Counted from the stretch's first letter, positions 47,127 to 57,638 are shown. The stretch is DNA of 64,000 nucleotides from Candidatus Limnocylindrales bacterium (GCA_035626395.1 DASPNR010000002.1:188501-252500), one strand, 5' to 3'. The notes: generated by a model from the sequence alone, not told the origin. Numbers and translations: made by a program.

Positions 47127-47130
<4 letters not shown>
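46003..47130 (-). CDS. tgt: Queuine/preQ1 tRNA-ribosyltransferase
   Basis: Tgt exchanges guanine 34 of Asn, Asp, His and Tyr tRNAs for preQ1. The 375-residue TIM-barrel enzyme has TDSGGFQVFSL (the first catalytic Asp), FDCVLPTRNARNG (nucleophile Asp) and the zinc site CDCEAC with the following His. The ATG overlaps the queA stop (ATGA). The pathway continues with queA and queG, both in this window. Confidence 0.97.
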
Positions 47131-48175
<1,045 letters not shown>

Positions 48176-48179
<4 letters not shown>

Positions 48180-48949
48180 GTCGCGGATGCCTCGGCTCGC
48201 TCGGCCGTCTTGGCCGAATGCGTGAAGAAGGGCGTGAGCAGATCGACCGGGATCGGCAGCACGATGGTCGTGCTGGTGTCGGAGGCTACCTCCACCAGGG
48301 TCTGCAGGAAGCGGAGCTGCACGGCGATGGGCTGGTCGGCCATGATCTCCGCCGCTTCGCGCAGGCGCGTGGAGGCCTGGAACTCGCCTTCGGCGGCAAT
48401 GACCTTGGCGCGCCGCTCGCGTTCGGCCTCGGCCTGCCGCGCCATCGCGCGCTGCATCTCCTGCGGCAGGTCGATGTGCTTGAGCTCGACGGCCACGACC
48501 TTGATCCCCCACGGATCGGTCTGGTCGTCCAGGATGGTCTGGATCTGCTGGTTGATGCGCTCTCGGTCCGAGAGCAGATGGTCCAGCTCGGCCTGCCCGC
48601 AGATGCTGCGCATCGTGGTCTGCGCCATGAGCGAAGTCGCAAACAGGAAGTTCTCCACTTCCACCACCGCGCGGCTCGGATCGACGACGCGGAAATACAG
48701 AACCGCGTTCACCTTGACCGAAACGTTGTCGCGCGTGATCACGTCCTGGCTCGGCACGTCCATGGTGATGGTGCGCATGTCGATGCGGACCATCTTCTCG
48801 ATCCCGGGGATCACGTAGATGATGCCGGGACCGCGGTGCGCCACCAGCCGGCCGAGCCGCAGGATCACCGCACGCTCGTACTCGCGCATGACCTTGACTC
48901 CGCTCGCCAGTAGAAGGACCACGGCCAGAACGACGTACAGTCCGATCAT
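48176..48949 (-). CDS. SPFH/stomatin-like slipin, partner of NfeD
   Basis: One N-terminal membrane helix ([17 protein letters not shown]) is followed by an SPFH domain ([49 protein letters not shown]) and a coiled-coil region rich in Ala, Glu and Arg. The 257 residues fit bacterial slipins. The ATG at 48949 overlaps the nfeD stop and has AGGAG upstream. Slipin and NfeD form a paired membrane quality-control or lipid-microdomain system. Confidence 0.93.
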
Positions 48950-50427
48950 TTCGTTTCTCCTCTGGGCTGGGGCACCACGCGCACCTTGAGCCCGGTCACC
49001 GATTCGATTCGCACGCTGGTGCCGGCCGCGATCGGCGCGGTGCTGCTGGCGTTCCACAGCTCGCCGTGGACACGCACCTTGCCGCTGGGCCCGACATCGG
49101 TTACCGCCACGCCGATCTCGCCGATCAAGCCTTCGGCGCCGAGCGCCGGCCGGCGCCTGCGGTCGCGCAGCAGCAGCGAGCCCACGGCCAGCATGATCGT
49201 GGTCGCCATCACGACGGTCGTCGCGATCAGGCGCCGGTCCACGTAGAGCGAGGATTCGGGCGTGTACAGAAACAGCGAGCCGAGCGCGAGGGCGACGATG
49301 CCGCCGAAGCCCAGAATGCCGAAGCTCGGCACGAACAGCTCGGCCACCAGAAACGCCGCGCCCAGCAGCATGAGGAGTGCGCCGCCGCCGCTGATCGGAA
49401 GCACCTGCGAGGCCAGCAGCGCCAGCAGGAGCGCGATGGTCCCGACCACGCCGGGCACGACCGCGCCGGGCTGCGACAACTCCATGTACAGGCCGAGCAT
49501 CGCGACCATCATCAGCAGGTAGGCGATGTTGGGATCGCTGACGAAGGACAGCACGCGCTGCCGCAGCGTCATCTCCACGTCCACGACTCGCGCGGTGCCA
49601 TCCTCGCCGATGGCGCGGTGCAGGTTCAGGACGACGTCGTGGCCTGCCACTTCGACCCTGCGCCCGCTGGCCTGCTTCAGAAGATCAGTCAGGCCGCTGG
49701 CGACGAAATCGACGACCCTCAGCTCCACCGCTTCCTTCTCGGTCACGGCCACGCTCTCGCGCACGGCCTTCTCGGCCCACTCCACGTTGCGCCCGCGTCG
49801 CTGCGCGATGGCGCTGCCGAAGCTGGCGGTGAAGTTCTCGACCTTCTTGCGCATGTCGCCCTCGATGTCCTTGCCCTGCCCCGCCACCGGATGCGCGGCG
49901 CCGATGGACGTGCCCGGCCCCATCGCCGCGACGTGCGCGGCCATGGTGACGAAGACTCCGGCCGACGTGGCGCTGGCGCCGCCGGGCCAGACGTGGACCA
50001 GCACGGGCAACGGCGCCGCGAGCAGCGCCTTGACCATCGTCTTGGTCGAATCGAGGAGGCCGCCGGGCGTGTCGAGTTCCACCACCAGCGCAAGGGCCTC
50101 GGCCGCAGCGGCCTGCTCGATGCCCGCTGCCAGATAATCGGCAGCGGCGGGCGTGATCGCGCCGTCGATGCGGATGCGAAAGACGCTGGCGGAAGGCGCC
50201 GCCAGATCGGCGGCGGCCTCGTGCGACGCTGCGTCAGCGGCAGGGCGATCGCCCGCGCCGTCGTGTCTGCGATCCCTGTGCGCGGGCGCCCGCTCCGCCG
50301 CCTTCTCGTCCGCAACCTTCGGCGCCTTCTCGGCCAGCACGGTCGCGGCCGGCAGGGCCGTCAGCGCTGCCAGCGCGGCGGCAAGCGCGACCGCGCCCGC
50401 CGTGCGACGTGCCAGTGGCATGCTCAT
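48946..50427 (-). CDS. nfeD: NfeD family serine protease/membrane protein (long type)
   Basis: The 493-residue protein has a signal peptide, a ClpP-like serine-protease domain with [18 protein letters not shown] and [12 protein letters not shown] (candidate catalytic Ser), four or five membrane helices, and a C-terminal OB-fold ([26 protein letters not shown]). The long NfeD type cleaves its stomatin partner in archaea. The ATG at 50427 starts a good signal; a GTG at 50439 would add four residues. The udg stop lies one base upstream. Confidence 0.94.
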   Translation of the reverse strand: MSMPLARRTAGAVALAAALAALTALPAATVLAEKAPKVADEKAAERAPAHRDRRHDGAGDRPAADAASHEAAADLAAPSASVFRIRIDGAITPAAADYLAAGIEQAAAAEALALVVELDTPGGLLDSTKTMVKALLAAPLPVLVHVWPGGASATSAGVFVTMAAHVAAMGPGTSIGAAHPVAGQGKDIEGDMRKKVENFTASFGSAIAQRRGRNVEWAEKAVRESVAVTEKEAVELRVVDFVASGLTDLLKQASGRRVEVAGHDVVLNLHRAIGEDGTARVVDVEMTLRQRVLSFVSDPNIAYLLMMVAMLGLYMELSQPGAVVPGVVGTIALLLALLASQVLPISGGGALLMLLGAAFLVAELFVPSFGILGFGGIVALALGSLFLYTPESSLYVDRRLIATTVVMATTIMLAVGSLLLRDRRRRPALGAEGLIGEIGVAVTDVGPSGKVRVHGELWNASSTAPIAAGTSVRIESVTGLKVRVVPQPRGETK

Positions 50428-50428
50428 C

Positions 50429-51283
50429 TCACCCGCCACCGCGCTGCGGCAGCGGCAATCCGAGGCGCGCCATCACCTGCTTGATGTCGTCCCACACCAG
50501 GCGCTTGTCCGACGGGTTCCGCAGCAGGTAGGCGGGATGGAACGTCGGCATCAACGGGATGCCGGCGAATTCGTGCCACTGCCCGCGGCGGCGCGTGATG
50601 GAGGTGCGGTCTCGCAGCAGTGCCTGCGTGGCGAAGTTGCCGAGGCTGACGAGAACTTTCGGCGAGACCAGCTCGACCTGACGAAGCAGGAACGGCTCGC
50701 ATGCAACGATCTCGTCGGGCTCGGGGTTGCGGTTGCTCGGCGGCCGGCACTTGACGACGTTGGCGATATAGACGTCGCTGCGCTTCAGGCCCATGCCGCG
50801 CGTGATGATGTCGGTGAGCAGCTTGCCCGCTTTTCCGACGAACGGCTCGCCCTGGACATCTTCGTCCTCGCCGGGCCCTTCTCCGACGAACATCAGATCG
50901 GCGGCGGGATTGCCCACGCCGAAGACGATGTTGGTGCGGCCGCTGCACAGCTTGCAGCGCGTGCACTCGCCGAGCACTCCGCGAAGCTGCTCGAGCGAGA
51001 CCGCCTCGACGATCGCCTGCTCCACCAGCGGGCCGCCGAGGCGGGTACCGGCCGCGGCAGAGGAGACCGCCGGCGCCTGCGGCGTGGCGCCCGCCGCTGC
51101 CGTTCGCGCGTCGGCCGGAGCGGGCCCCGGTGCCGCAACGGTCGCGCCGGACCGAAGCGCGGCAATGTTCGCCGCCGCGCGTGCCTCGGCCGCCGGAGCA
51201 CCCGCGCGCGGTAGCAGCTCCAGGCCCAGAGCCATCTCGCGCTCCAGGTAGACCCGTGCGAGCCTCAGTGCGTCCGGGTCCAT
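50429..51283 (-). CDS. Uracil-DNA glycosylase, family 4 (Fe-S type)
   Basis: Family 4 UDGs remove uracil from DNA. The catalytic part has [10 protein letters not shown] (cluster cysteines), [36 protein letters not shown] and the C-terminal FHPAYLLRN with the catalytic-loop His. From the ATG at 51283 the protein is 284 residues, about 80 longer than the usual, due to an Ala/Pro-rich linker (about 25-85) behind a short helical head. dut in the same window serves the same goal of uracil avoidance. Confidence 0.93.
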   Translation of the reverse strand: MDPDALRLARVYLEREMALGLELLPRAGAPAAEARAAANIAALRSGATVAAPGPAPADARTAAAGATPQAPAVSSAAAGTRLGGPLVEQAIVEAVSLEQLRGVLGECTRCKLCSGRTNIVFGVGNPAADLMFVGEGPGEDEDVQGEPFVGKAGKLLTDIITRGMGLKRSDVYIANVVKCRPPSNRNPEPDEIVACEPFLLRQVELVSPKVLVSLGNFATQALLRDRTSITRRRGQWHEFAGIPLMPTFHPAYLLRNPSDKRLVWDDIKQVMARLGLPLPQRGGG

Positions 51284-51309
51284 TGTCCCATCACTTCGAC
51301 CGCTGTACG

Positions 51310-52191
51310 GTGAGCGCTGTTTTGATTGCGTTCGTGCTGATGGCCGTGGCTCTCGTGCTCGTCGCACCCGGCGATGCCCTCGCCTGGGGCCCGATCACGC
51401 ACATCGTACACGGGAGCGCCGTCCTGGCCAGCATCGAGCTGTTGCCGGAGGCCATGCAGGCGCTGCTTTCCGCCAACGCCGGCTGCTACCTCTACGGCTG
51501 CGTCGGCGCCGACATCATCCAGGCCAAGGCCTACACCCGCGACGTTTCGACACACTGCCACCGCTGGCCCGTGGCGTGGCGCATCGTCGAGGAGGCATCG
51601 ACGGACCGCGAGAAGGCGTTCGCCTGGGGCTACATGACCCACCTTGCCGCCGACATCGTCTCGCACAACCATTTCGTGCCCAGCAGCCTGCTGCGGTCCT
51701 TTCCCTCGCCTGCCCTGGGGCACGCGTACTGGGAGGCTCGCGCCGATGCGCTCCAGGACCCGGAGCACCGCGGGATGGTGCGCCAGCTCCTGGCCGGCAG
51801 CTACCGCGACTGTGACGCGCTGGTGGGACGGGTCGTCGAGCACACGCTGCTGTCGCTGAAGACCAACAAGCGCATCTTCGATTCGATGCTGGCGCTGAGC
51901 AAGCTCGACCGCTGGCAGAGCTTCCTCAAGACCGTCAATGAGCGGTCGCGCTACTCGTTGGGCGTCGACACCGTGCACCGCTACAACTCGGCCTGCATTG
52001 CCGCCGCGCAGGATCTGCTCGGCAACCAGCGCGAATCCTACACCCAGAGCTACGATCCGACCGGCCACGAGGTGCTGGCGCGCGCCATCGCGCTGCGGCG
52101 CCGGCTGCGCGCTCTCAAACGCGCACGCAAGCTCGATCCGGGGCTGGAGAAGGAGATCGAGCGCCAGATCGGCCCCGACGAATCGTTCTGA
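51310..52191 (+). CDS. Zinc-dependent phospholipase C-like exported protein
   Basis: The family is the zinc-dependent phospholipase C group. From the GTG at 51310 (293 residues) a signal peptide ends in GDALA directly before Trp-Gly-Pro. In Bacillus phospholipase C the mature N-terminal Trp binds zinc through its amino group, so cleavage here would leave the right residue. Histidine/aspartate ligands follow: THIVHG, VGADIIQAK, THCHRW, and MTHLAADIVSHNHF. The C-terminus is a basic helical tail. Shares a short divergent region with udg. The exact substrate is unknown. Confidence 0.82.
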   Translation: MSAVLIAFVLMAVALVLVAPGDALAWGPITHIVHGSAVLASIELLPEAMQALLSANAGCYLYGCVGADIIQAKAYTRDVSTHCHRWPVAWRIVEEASTDREKAFAWGYMTHLAADIVSHNHFVPSSLLRSFPSPALGHAYWEARADALQDPEHRGMVRQLLAGSYRDCDALVGRVVEHTLLSLKTNKRIFDSMLALSKLDRWQSFLKTVNERSRYSLGVDTVHRYNSACIAAAQDLLGNQRESYTQSYDPTGHEVLARAIALRRRLRALKRARKLDPGLEKEIERQIGPDESF

Positions 52192-52194
52192 GAC

Positions 52195-53427
52195 TCAGGC
52201 CGAGGTGACGGCGCGGCGCGCCCGCGGCCGCGCGCGCAAGGCCACCACGCGATCCAGAATCCGGTCGGCGAGCTCGTCCTTCGTGACGAGGCCGGTTTCT
52301 TCGTCCTCACCGGCGGCATCCAAAAGCACCGCCGCGTTGGTCTCGGTCTCGAAGCCCGCACCGGCGCGCGTGACGTCGTTGGCGACGATGAGGTCGACGC
52401 CCTTGCGCACGAGCTTGTCGCGGCCGTGCCGGACGACGTCGTTCGTCTCGGCAGCAAAGCCGACGACGATCGCATCGGAAGACCTGCGCGCCAGCGCTGC
52501 CAGGATGTCCTCGTTCTCGGCAAGCTCGAGCACCATCGGCTCGCCCGCCTTCTTCTTGATCTTGGCCTCGGCAACGCGCGACGGGCGGTAGTCGGCAACG
52601 GCCGCGACCATGACGATCACGTCGCTGGCATCGGCGTGCGCTTCCAGCGCTTTTTTCATTTCCGCTGCGGTGCCGACGTCGATGCGCTCGACGCCGCGCG
52701 GCGCCGCCAGAGAGGTGGGGCCGCTGACCAGCGTGACGCGCGCGCCGCGGCGCCAGGCGGCCGCGGCAACCGCGTAGCCCATGCGTCCGCTCGAGCGGTT
52801 GGTCAGATAGCGCACCGGATCGAGCGGCTCGCGCGTGGGCCCCGCCGACACCAGCACGCGGACGCCCGTCAGGTCCTGCGGCGAGAGCGCCGCGCTCAAC
52901 TCGGCCAGCAGCACCTCGGGATCGGGCAGACGTCCCAGCCCCTCGTAGCCGCACGCGAGCTCGCCGTGATCGCTGTCGACGATGCGATGGCCGAAAGATG
53001 CGAGCGCTGCGATGTTCCGGGCGGTAGCGGGATGCGAGAGCATGTGCGTGTTCATCGCCGGAGCGACGACGACGGGTGCGCGCGTCACCAGCAGCGCCGC
53101 GGTCACGATGTCGTCGGCCATGCCGGCGGCCATGCGCGCGATCAGGTCGGCCGTGGCCGGCGCGACCAGGACCGCATCGGCGTCCTGGGCGATCTTGATG
53201 TGTCCGATGGTGGCGTCCTCGCCCGGATCCAGGAGGCTGGTGGCGACGGGGCGGCGCGAGAGCGCCTGCAGCGTCAGCGGAGTGATGAACTCTCGCGCCG
53301 CCTGCGTCATCGCCACCTGCACGTCGGCGCCTGCAGCCAGCAGCCGTCGGACCACCTCGGCGGCCTTGTAGGCGGCGATGCCGCCGCCCACGCAAAGAAG
53401 AACGCGGTTGCCGGCCAGGCGATGCAT
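52195..53427 (-). CDS. coaBC: Phosphopantothenoylcysteine synthetase/decarboxylase
   Basis: The bifunctional CoaBC makes 4'-phosphopantetheine on the way to coenzyme A. The N-terminal flavin decarboxylase half has VLLCVGGGIAAYKA, GHIKIAQDADAVLVAPATAD (catalytic His) and APAMNTHM; the C-terminal synthetase half has VSAGPTREPLDPVRYLTNRSSGRMG and KIKKK. The 410-residue length is normal. The ATG overlaps the stop of the upstream flippase-like gene by one base. Confidence 0.97.
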   Translation of the reverse strand: MHRLAGNRVLLCVGGGIAAYKAAEVVRRLLAAGADVQVAMTQAAREFITPLTLQALSRRPVATSLLDPGEDATIGHIKIAQDADAVLVAPATADLIARMAAGMADDIVTAALLVTRAPVVVAPAMNTHMLSHPATARNIAALASFGHRIVDSDHGELACGYEGLGRLPDPEVLLAELSAALSPQDLTGVRVLVSAGPTREPLDPVRYLTNRSSGRMGYAVAAAAWRRGARVTLVSGPTSLAAPRGVERIDVGTAAEMKKALEAHADASDVIVMVAAVADYRPSRVAEAKIKKKAGEPMVLELAENEDILAALARRSSDAIVVGFAAETNDVVRHGRDKLVRKGVDLIVANDVTRAGAGFETETNAAVLLDAAGEDEETGLVTKDELADRILDRVVALRARPRARRAVTSA

Positions 53428-54437
53428 CAGGCGCCCTTGGATACCTTTTCTTCCATTTTGCTGAGCTCGCGGAAGCTTAGTCCCTCACGGGCCAGGCAGA
53501 CAACCCCAAGTATGACGGTGATCGCGAACTGACTGGCATGGACGAGGATGGCATAGCCGATGGCGCCCTCGGTGACGCCGAAGACGCCGAGGCCGACCTT
53601 GCAGCCCCACTCGAACTGGCCGACGAAGCCGGGCGCGCCCGGTACCGCCACCGCCAGCGCGACGACGGTGGCCACGGTGACGCCGCCGCCGATGTAGGGC
53701 ACGTCGATTCCGGTTGCCGCAAAGCCGAGCGCGAACGTCAGCCCGATGAAGAACCAGATGTAGAGCGACCAGGCCACGGTGCGCAGCACCGTGGAGAAGT
53801 CGGATACGGTGCTCATGCTGTCGATGAACTCGTGCTGCAGCCGCACCACCATCGGGCCGATGCGGGGGATACGCGCCCAGAGTCGGTCGAGCACCGGCAG
53901 CAGCCGCTCGCGCTGGATCGTGATGACGTAGGCGCCGCCGAATCCGGCGATTGCCAGCATCGCCGCCAGCCCTGCCATCCACGACACCTCCGGCGCCACA
54001 TCGACCGACGAAACGATGATCACGCCGAAGATCGCCAGTGCGACCAGGTCGAGCACGCGCTCGATCGCCACGGTGGCCACGGCCGATGCCATCGACAGCT
54101 CCAGGCTGCGCGCCACCAGGTAGGGACGGGCAATCTCTCCGACACGGAACGGCAGCACCATGTTGGCCATGAACCCGATGGCCGAGGCGGAGTAGATGGG
54201 CATCATCGGCAGCGGACGCCCGGCCGAGCGCTCGAGCAGGATGCGCCAGCGCTGGCAGCGCGTGTACAGGCCGTAGGCCCCGGCCGGGAACATCAGCGCG
54301 ATGAAGCGGTAGTCGGCCCGTGCGATCTCCTGTCCGACCTGCCCCCAGTTCTCGCCGCGCACGGCCAGCCAGAGGAACAGGGCGGACAGCCCGAGCCCCA
54401 CCGCCAGCTGGACGCTGCGCCGGCCGCGTGTGGTCAT
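53427..54437 (-). CDS. Lysylphosphatidylglycerol synthase TM-region / UPF0104-like membrane protein
   Basis: A 336-residue membrane protein with about eight helices. The motif MVLPFRVGEIARPYLV and the later VAVPGAPGFVGQFEWG are typical of the LPG_synthase_TM (YbhN/AglD) family, thought to flip or modify lipids. The soluble aminoacyltransferase domain of MprF is absent. It sits between the ferredoxin and coaBC genes on the same strand. Confidence 0.87.
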   Translation of the reverse strand: MTTRGRRSVQLAVGLGLSALFLWLAVRGENWGQVGQEIARADYRFIALMFPAGAYGLYTRCQRWRILLERSAGRPLPMMPIYSASAIGFMANMVLPFRVGEIARPYLVARSLELSMASAVATVAIERVLDLVALAIFGVIIVSSVDVAPEVSWMAGLAAMLAIAGFGGAYVITIQRERLLPVLDRLWARIPRIGPMVVRLQHEFIDSMSTVSDFSTVLRTVAWSLYIWFFIGLTFALGFAATGIDVPYIGGGVTVATVVALAVAVPGAPGFVGQFEWGCKVGLGVFGVTEGAIGYAILVHASQFAITVILGVVCLAREGLSFRELSKMEEKVSKGA

Positions 54438-54458
54438 GGGTTAGGGCTCGCCGCTACC

Positions 54459-54794
54459 TCAGCGGCGGAATCGCGACGGAGGCGGCTCGGGGATCTGCAC
54501 GTCGGGGTGCAGAGTCTTGGCGCGCTCCAGCAGCACGTCCTCGGTCTCGGGGATGTTGGGGTCGGGCACGCAGCAGTCCACCGGACACACCGCCGCGCAC
54601 TGCTCCTGGTCGAAGAAGCCGACGCACTCGGTGCACTTCACCGGGACGATGTAATAGATGTCCTCGGCGATGGCCTCGTGCATCGAGCCGTCCGGAGCCT
54701 CCCACTGCACGCCGCCCTCATAGATGGCGGTGTTGGGACATTCGGGCTCGCAGGCGCCGCAATTGATGCATTCTTCTGTGATCAGCGTGGCCAT
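54459..54794 (-). CDS. Ferredoxin with two 4Fe-4S clusters (YfhL/Alvin-type)
   Basis: A 111-residue ferredoxin. First cluster: CINCGACEPECP. Second: KCTEC, then an eight-residue insertion (VGFFDQEQ) before CAAVCPVDCC, as in the Allochromatium/YfhL group of low-potential ferredoxins. The ATG at 54794 has AGGAG nine bases upstream. The C-terminal tail is Pro-rich. An electron-transfer partner is not evident; it is first in line with the flippase-like and coaBC genes. Confidence 0.94.
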   Translation of the reverse strand: MATLITEECINCGACEPECPNTAIYEGGVQWEAPDGSMHEAIAEDIYYIVPVKCTECVGFFDQEQCAAVCPVDCCVPDPNIPETEDVLLERAKTLHPDVQIPEPPPSRFRR

Positions 54795-54924
54795 ACCACG
54801 TCTCTCCTGCCCCGGTGCGAAGTGAGCGGGACTCTGGCACAGCCAGACCTCGTAGTAAAGTTTGCCTCGAGCATTGTGGAGGCATCCATCGCAGCGGCGG
54901 CGGGTTTCGATTTGATCGCCACAT

Positions 54925-55929
54925 GTGATTGAAGACCGATCCGCCGTGAGCGCCCACTCGCCCGAGAATTCCGCACCTGTGGGCAGTCCGCTCCGCCTCA
55001 TCGACGGTGATCTGATGCGGGTCGAGGCGCGCATCGCCGAGGTGATCCGCGCGCGTGAGCCGCTCCTGACCGAGATCTCCGACTATCTCATCAACGCCGG
55101 CGGCAAGCGCGTGCGCCCGGCGGTGGCGCTGCTGGTGTTTCGCGCCTGCGGCGGCACCGACGTCACCGACATGGTGGACCTGTCGGTGTCGCTGGAGCTG
55201 ATCCACACGGCCACGCTCCTCCACGACGACATCATCGACTCCAACGACGTGCGGCGCGGCAAGGACGCGGCGCCCGTGCGCTTCGGCATCGCCGACACGC
55301 TGGTGACCGGAGATTTTCTCTTCTCGCGCGCGTTCCAGGTGTGCGGACGGTTCGAGGAGAGGATCGTCGACTGGGCGGCCGACGCCTGTGTCCAGCTCAC
55401 CGAAGGCGAGATCATGCAGGCCCGCTTCCGCCGCAACGCCGCGGTAACCGAAGACGATTATCTGGAGATCATCGCGCGCAAGACCGCCTCGCTGTTCGCG
55501 GCCGGCACACGCATCGCCGCGCACCTGGCCGGCCTCGATTCCGCACGGATCGATCGCATGAACGAGTGCGGACGCCAGATCGGCCTCGCGTTCCAGATGA
55601 TCGATGACGTCCTCGATATCGAGGGCGACCCGCGCAAGACCGGCAAGCGCGTGGGCACCGACCTTCTCGACGGCAACCCTTCTCTCCCCGTCGTGTGGGG
55701 ACTGGCCTTGCCGGCGGTGCGACGCGCGTTTCTGGAAGAGGGCTGCGGCGCCGACGTCGTCGAACAGGCGCTGAGCGAGCTGCGGTCAGCCGCGATCGGC
55801 GCGCGCGTTCGCGAGCGCGCCGTCGAGCATGCGCGCGTGGCCGCCGCGCTGGTCGACGAGCTGCCCGCTTCGGCATTTCGCGATGCGGTCCGTCAGCTCG
55901 TCTCCGAGCTCGTGGACCGCCAGCTGTAG
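54925..55929 (+). CDS. Trans-polyprenyl diphosphate synthase (IspB-like)
   Basis: Extends allylic diphosphates to the long chain of quinones or carriers. The 334-residue protein has the GGKRVRPA start of the domain, the first Asp-rich motif LLHDDIIDSNDVRRG, GDFLFSRAF and the second motif FQMIDDVLDIEGD. The residue pattern before the first motif (small and hydrophobic) suits long-chain products. The GTG at 54925 is taken as start; a second GTG at 54946 is possible. Divergent from the ferredoxin gene. Confidence 0.94.
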   Translation: MIEDRSAVSAHSPENSAPVGSPLRLIDGDLMRVEARIAEVIRAREPLLTEISDYLINAGGKRVRPAVALLVFRACGGTDVTDMVDLSVSLELIHTATLLHDDIIDSNDVRRGKDAAPVRFGIADTLVTGDFLFSRAFQVCGRFEERIVDWAADACVQLTEGEIMQARFRRNAAVTEDDYLEIIARKTASLFAAGTRIAAHLAGLDSARIDRMNECGRQIGLAFQMIDDVLDIEGDPRKTGKRVGTDLLDGNPSLPVVWGLALPAVRRAFLEEGCGADVVEQALSELRSAAIGARVRERAVEHARVAAALVDELPASAFRDAVRQLVSELVDRQL

Positions 55930-55936
55930 GGAGGCG

Positions 55937-56185
55937 TCAGCAGGGTGCGGGGCGATCGGAGTGATTGGCCTGCCAGACGGCGCGGATGACCTGCTCGACT
56001 GCGACAAACTGCCGATTCATCGACACCAGATTGTCCAGTGCGCGCACCAGCTCGGCGCGGTCCTGTCCAACGGGCTCGGCGGGATCGCACACACGTGCCA
56101 GACGCTGTGCCGCGGTCAGCAGCTCCTCGGACGCGTGACGCAGGTGCACCGCCATGTCGATGAAGCTCTGCTCGTCGATGATCAT
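55937..56185 (-). CDS. Small helical protein of unknown function (82 residues)
   Basis: From the ATG at 56185, with AGGGG nine bases upstream, the gene encodes an all-helical soluble protein containing MAVHLRHASEELLTAAQRLARVCDPAEP and ALDNLVSMNRQFVAVEQVIR. No signal, no membrane segment and one or two cysteines only. The frame upstream to 56389 is poor. I do not recognise the family. It lies convergent with the polyprenyl synthase gene. Confidence 0.7.
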   Translation of the reverse strand: MIIDEQSFIDMAVHLRHASEELLTAAQRLARVCDPAEPVGQDRAELVRALDNLVSMNRQFVAVEQVIRAVWQANHSDRPAPC

Positions 56186-56506
56186 GCTCTGTTCCCCTTG
56201 CCGTTCTTCCGTGCCCGAACGGCGATCCCATATCGCAACCCTCGTGCCAGCATCCAACACATTCGCCGCAGCCGGCTGGAAAAGGCGCTGCCGAGGCTGC
56301 TTTTTTGCGGGCGGCATCATGGCGGGCGACGCGCGGCCAGGTGCGGGGACGGCGCCGGCGCCGGGACGGCAGTGTCCGGCGGCGGTCAAATCGGTGCGCG
56401 GCTACCATCGGCGTCGGTCCTCGCCTAGGAGACGCGGATCGATGACCCGGGGCGTCGTGGCAGCGCCCGCCCGTCGCCCGACCGGCGCAACAACTGGAGG
56501 ACCTCG
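56186..56506. other. Intergenic region before the F420-type oxidoreductase
   Basis: These 321 bases hold no supported gene. They contain a plus-strand terminator-like hairpin at 56268-56306 and, further right, GC-rich low-complexity sequence (GGCGCCGGCGCCGG). No clear promoter for the gene at 56507 is visible. Confidence 0.5.
56268..56306 (+). terminator. Plus-strand intrinsic-terminator-like hairpin
   Basis: GCAGCC (56268-56273) pairs with GGCTGC (56295-56300), extended inside by GGC/GCC, and is followed by six T residues. It lies antisense to the region upstream of the small unknown gene, about 340 bases past the polyprenyl synthase stop. Confidence 0.55.
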
Positions 56507-57526
56507 ATGATCAAGCTCGATACCGCCTTCGTCGGCGGGTCCATCGCCAAGGTGGCCGAGACGGCGCGCGCCGCCGAGCGCCTGGGCTTCGACGGCATCA
56601 TGACCGCCGAGACCGCCCACGACCCCTTCCTGCCGCTGATGATCGCCGCCGAGCACACCAGCACGATCGAGCTGGGGACCGCCATCGCCGTGGCCTTCCC
56701 GCGCAGCCCGATGATCACCGCGCACATGGCGTGGGACCTCCAGCACTACTCGGGCGGGCGCTTCCTGCTCGGGCTCGGCACGCAGGTCAAGGGACACAAC
56801 GAGAAGCGCTTCAGCGTGCCGTGGGTCGCGCCCGGACCGCGCCTGCGCGAGCTCGTCGAGTCGCTGCACGCGATCTGGTCGTGTTGGCAGGACAACCGGC
56901 CGCTGTCCTACCACGGCAAGTACTACTCCTTCAGTCTGATGACGCCGTTCTTCAACCCGGGACGCATCGAGGAGGGCCGGCCGCCGGTCTACATCGCCGG
57001 CGTCAATGAATACATGTGCCGCCTGGCCGGCGAGCTGTGCGACGGCTTCCACATCCACCCGCTCAACAGCACGCGCTATCTCGATGAGGTCATCCGGCCG
57101 CTGATTGCGGAAGGCGCCGCCAAGGCGGGGCGCAAGATCGAAGACATCACCCTGGCCGCTCCGTGCTTCGTCGTCATGGGTGACAGCGACGAGGAGCGCG
57201 AAGGCGCGGCGGCGGCGGTTCGCCAGCAGATCTCTTTCTATGCCTCCACGCGCACGTATTGCGCAGTGCTCGACACGCACGGCTGGGGCGAGGTGGGACC
57301 GCAGCTGCACGAGCGCTCGCAGCGCGGCGACTGGAGCGGGATGGCCGATCTGATCACGGACGAGATGCTCCAGGCCTTCGCCGTCATCGGGCGGCGCGAC
57401 GAGATTCCGGGGCTGCTGAAGAAGCGCTTCGAAGGCCGTGTGCAGCGCGTGGCGCTGTATCTACCGTTCGTTCCAGGCAGCGATGACGATTGGTGGCAGC
57501 AGGTGATCCAGACTCTGCACGCGTGA
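56507..57526 (+). CDS. LLM class F420-dependent oxidoreductase
   Basis: A 339-residue TIM-barrel flavin/F420 enzyme of the luciferase-like monooxygenase family, subgroup resembling TIGR03617. AERLGFDGIMTAETAHDPFLPL, IELGTAIAVAFPRSP, HYSGGRFLLGLGTQVKGHNEKRF and RPPVYIAGVNEYMCRLAGELCDGF are typical. GGAGG stands six bases before the ATG. The substrate is unknown; actinobacterial relatives work in lipid and xenobiotic metabolism. F420 synthesis genes are not in the window. Confidence 0.88.
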   Translation: MIKLDTAFVGGSIAKVAETARAAERLGFDGIMTAETAHDPFLPLMIAAEHTSTIELGTAIAVAFPRSPMITAHMAWDLQHYSGGRFLLGLGTQVKGHNEKRFSVPWVAPGPRLRELVESLHAIWSCWQDNRPLSYHGKYYSFSLMTPFFNPGRIEEGRPPVYIAGVNEYMCRLAGELCDGFHIHPLNSTRYLDEVIRPLIAEGAAKAGRKIEDITLAAPCFVVMGDSDEEREGAAAAVRQQISFYASTRTYCAVLDTHGWGEVGPQLHERSQRGDWSGMADLITDEMLQAFAVIGRRDEIPGLLKKRFEGRVQRVALYLPFVPGSDDDWWQQVIQTLHA

Positions 57527-57591
57527 CCGGGGCCGACGAAGACGCGACTGTCCGTGATGGTCGTAGTGTGCGGTCGGCAGACTACCGAAGA

Positions 57592-57624
57592 GGCAGGCAC
57601 CTTCTGGGCCGAAAGGTGCCTGCC
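57592..57624. repeat. Perfect 12-base inverted repeat between convergent genes
   Basis: GGCAGGCACCTT (57592-57603) and AAGGTGCCTGCC (57613-57624) are perfect arms around a 9-base loop. It lies between the ends of the oxidoreductase and AAA-SPOR genes and could end both transcripts, but no T-run follows on either side. The GGTGCCTGCCCC core resembles palindromic REP-like elements common in some bacterial genomes. Confidence 0.75.
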
Positions 57625-57638
57625 CCGGGTTCCCCACC

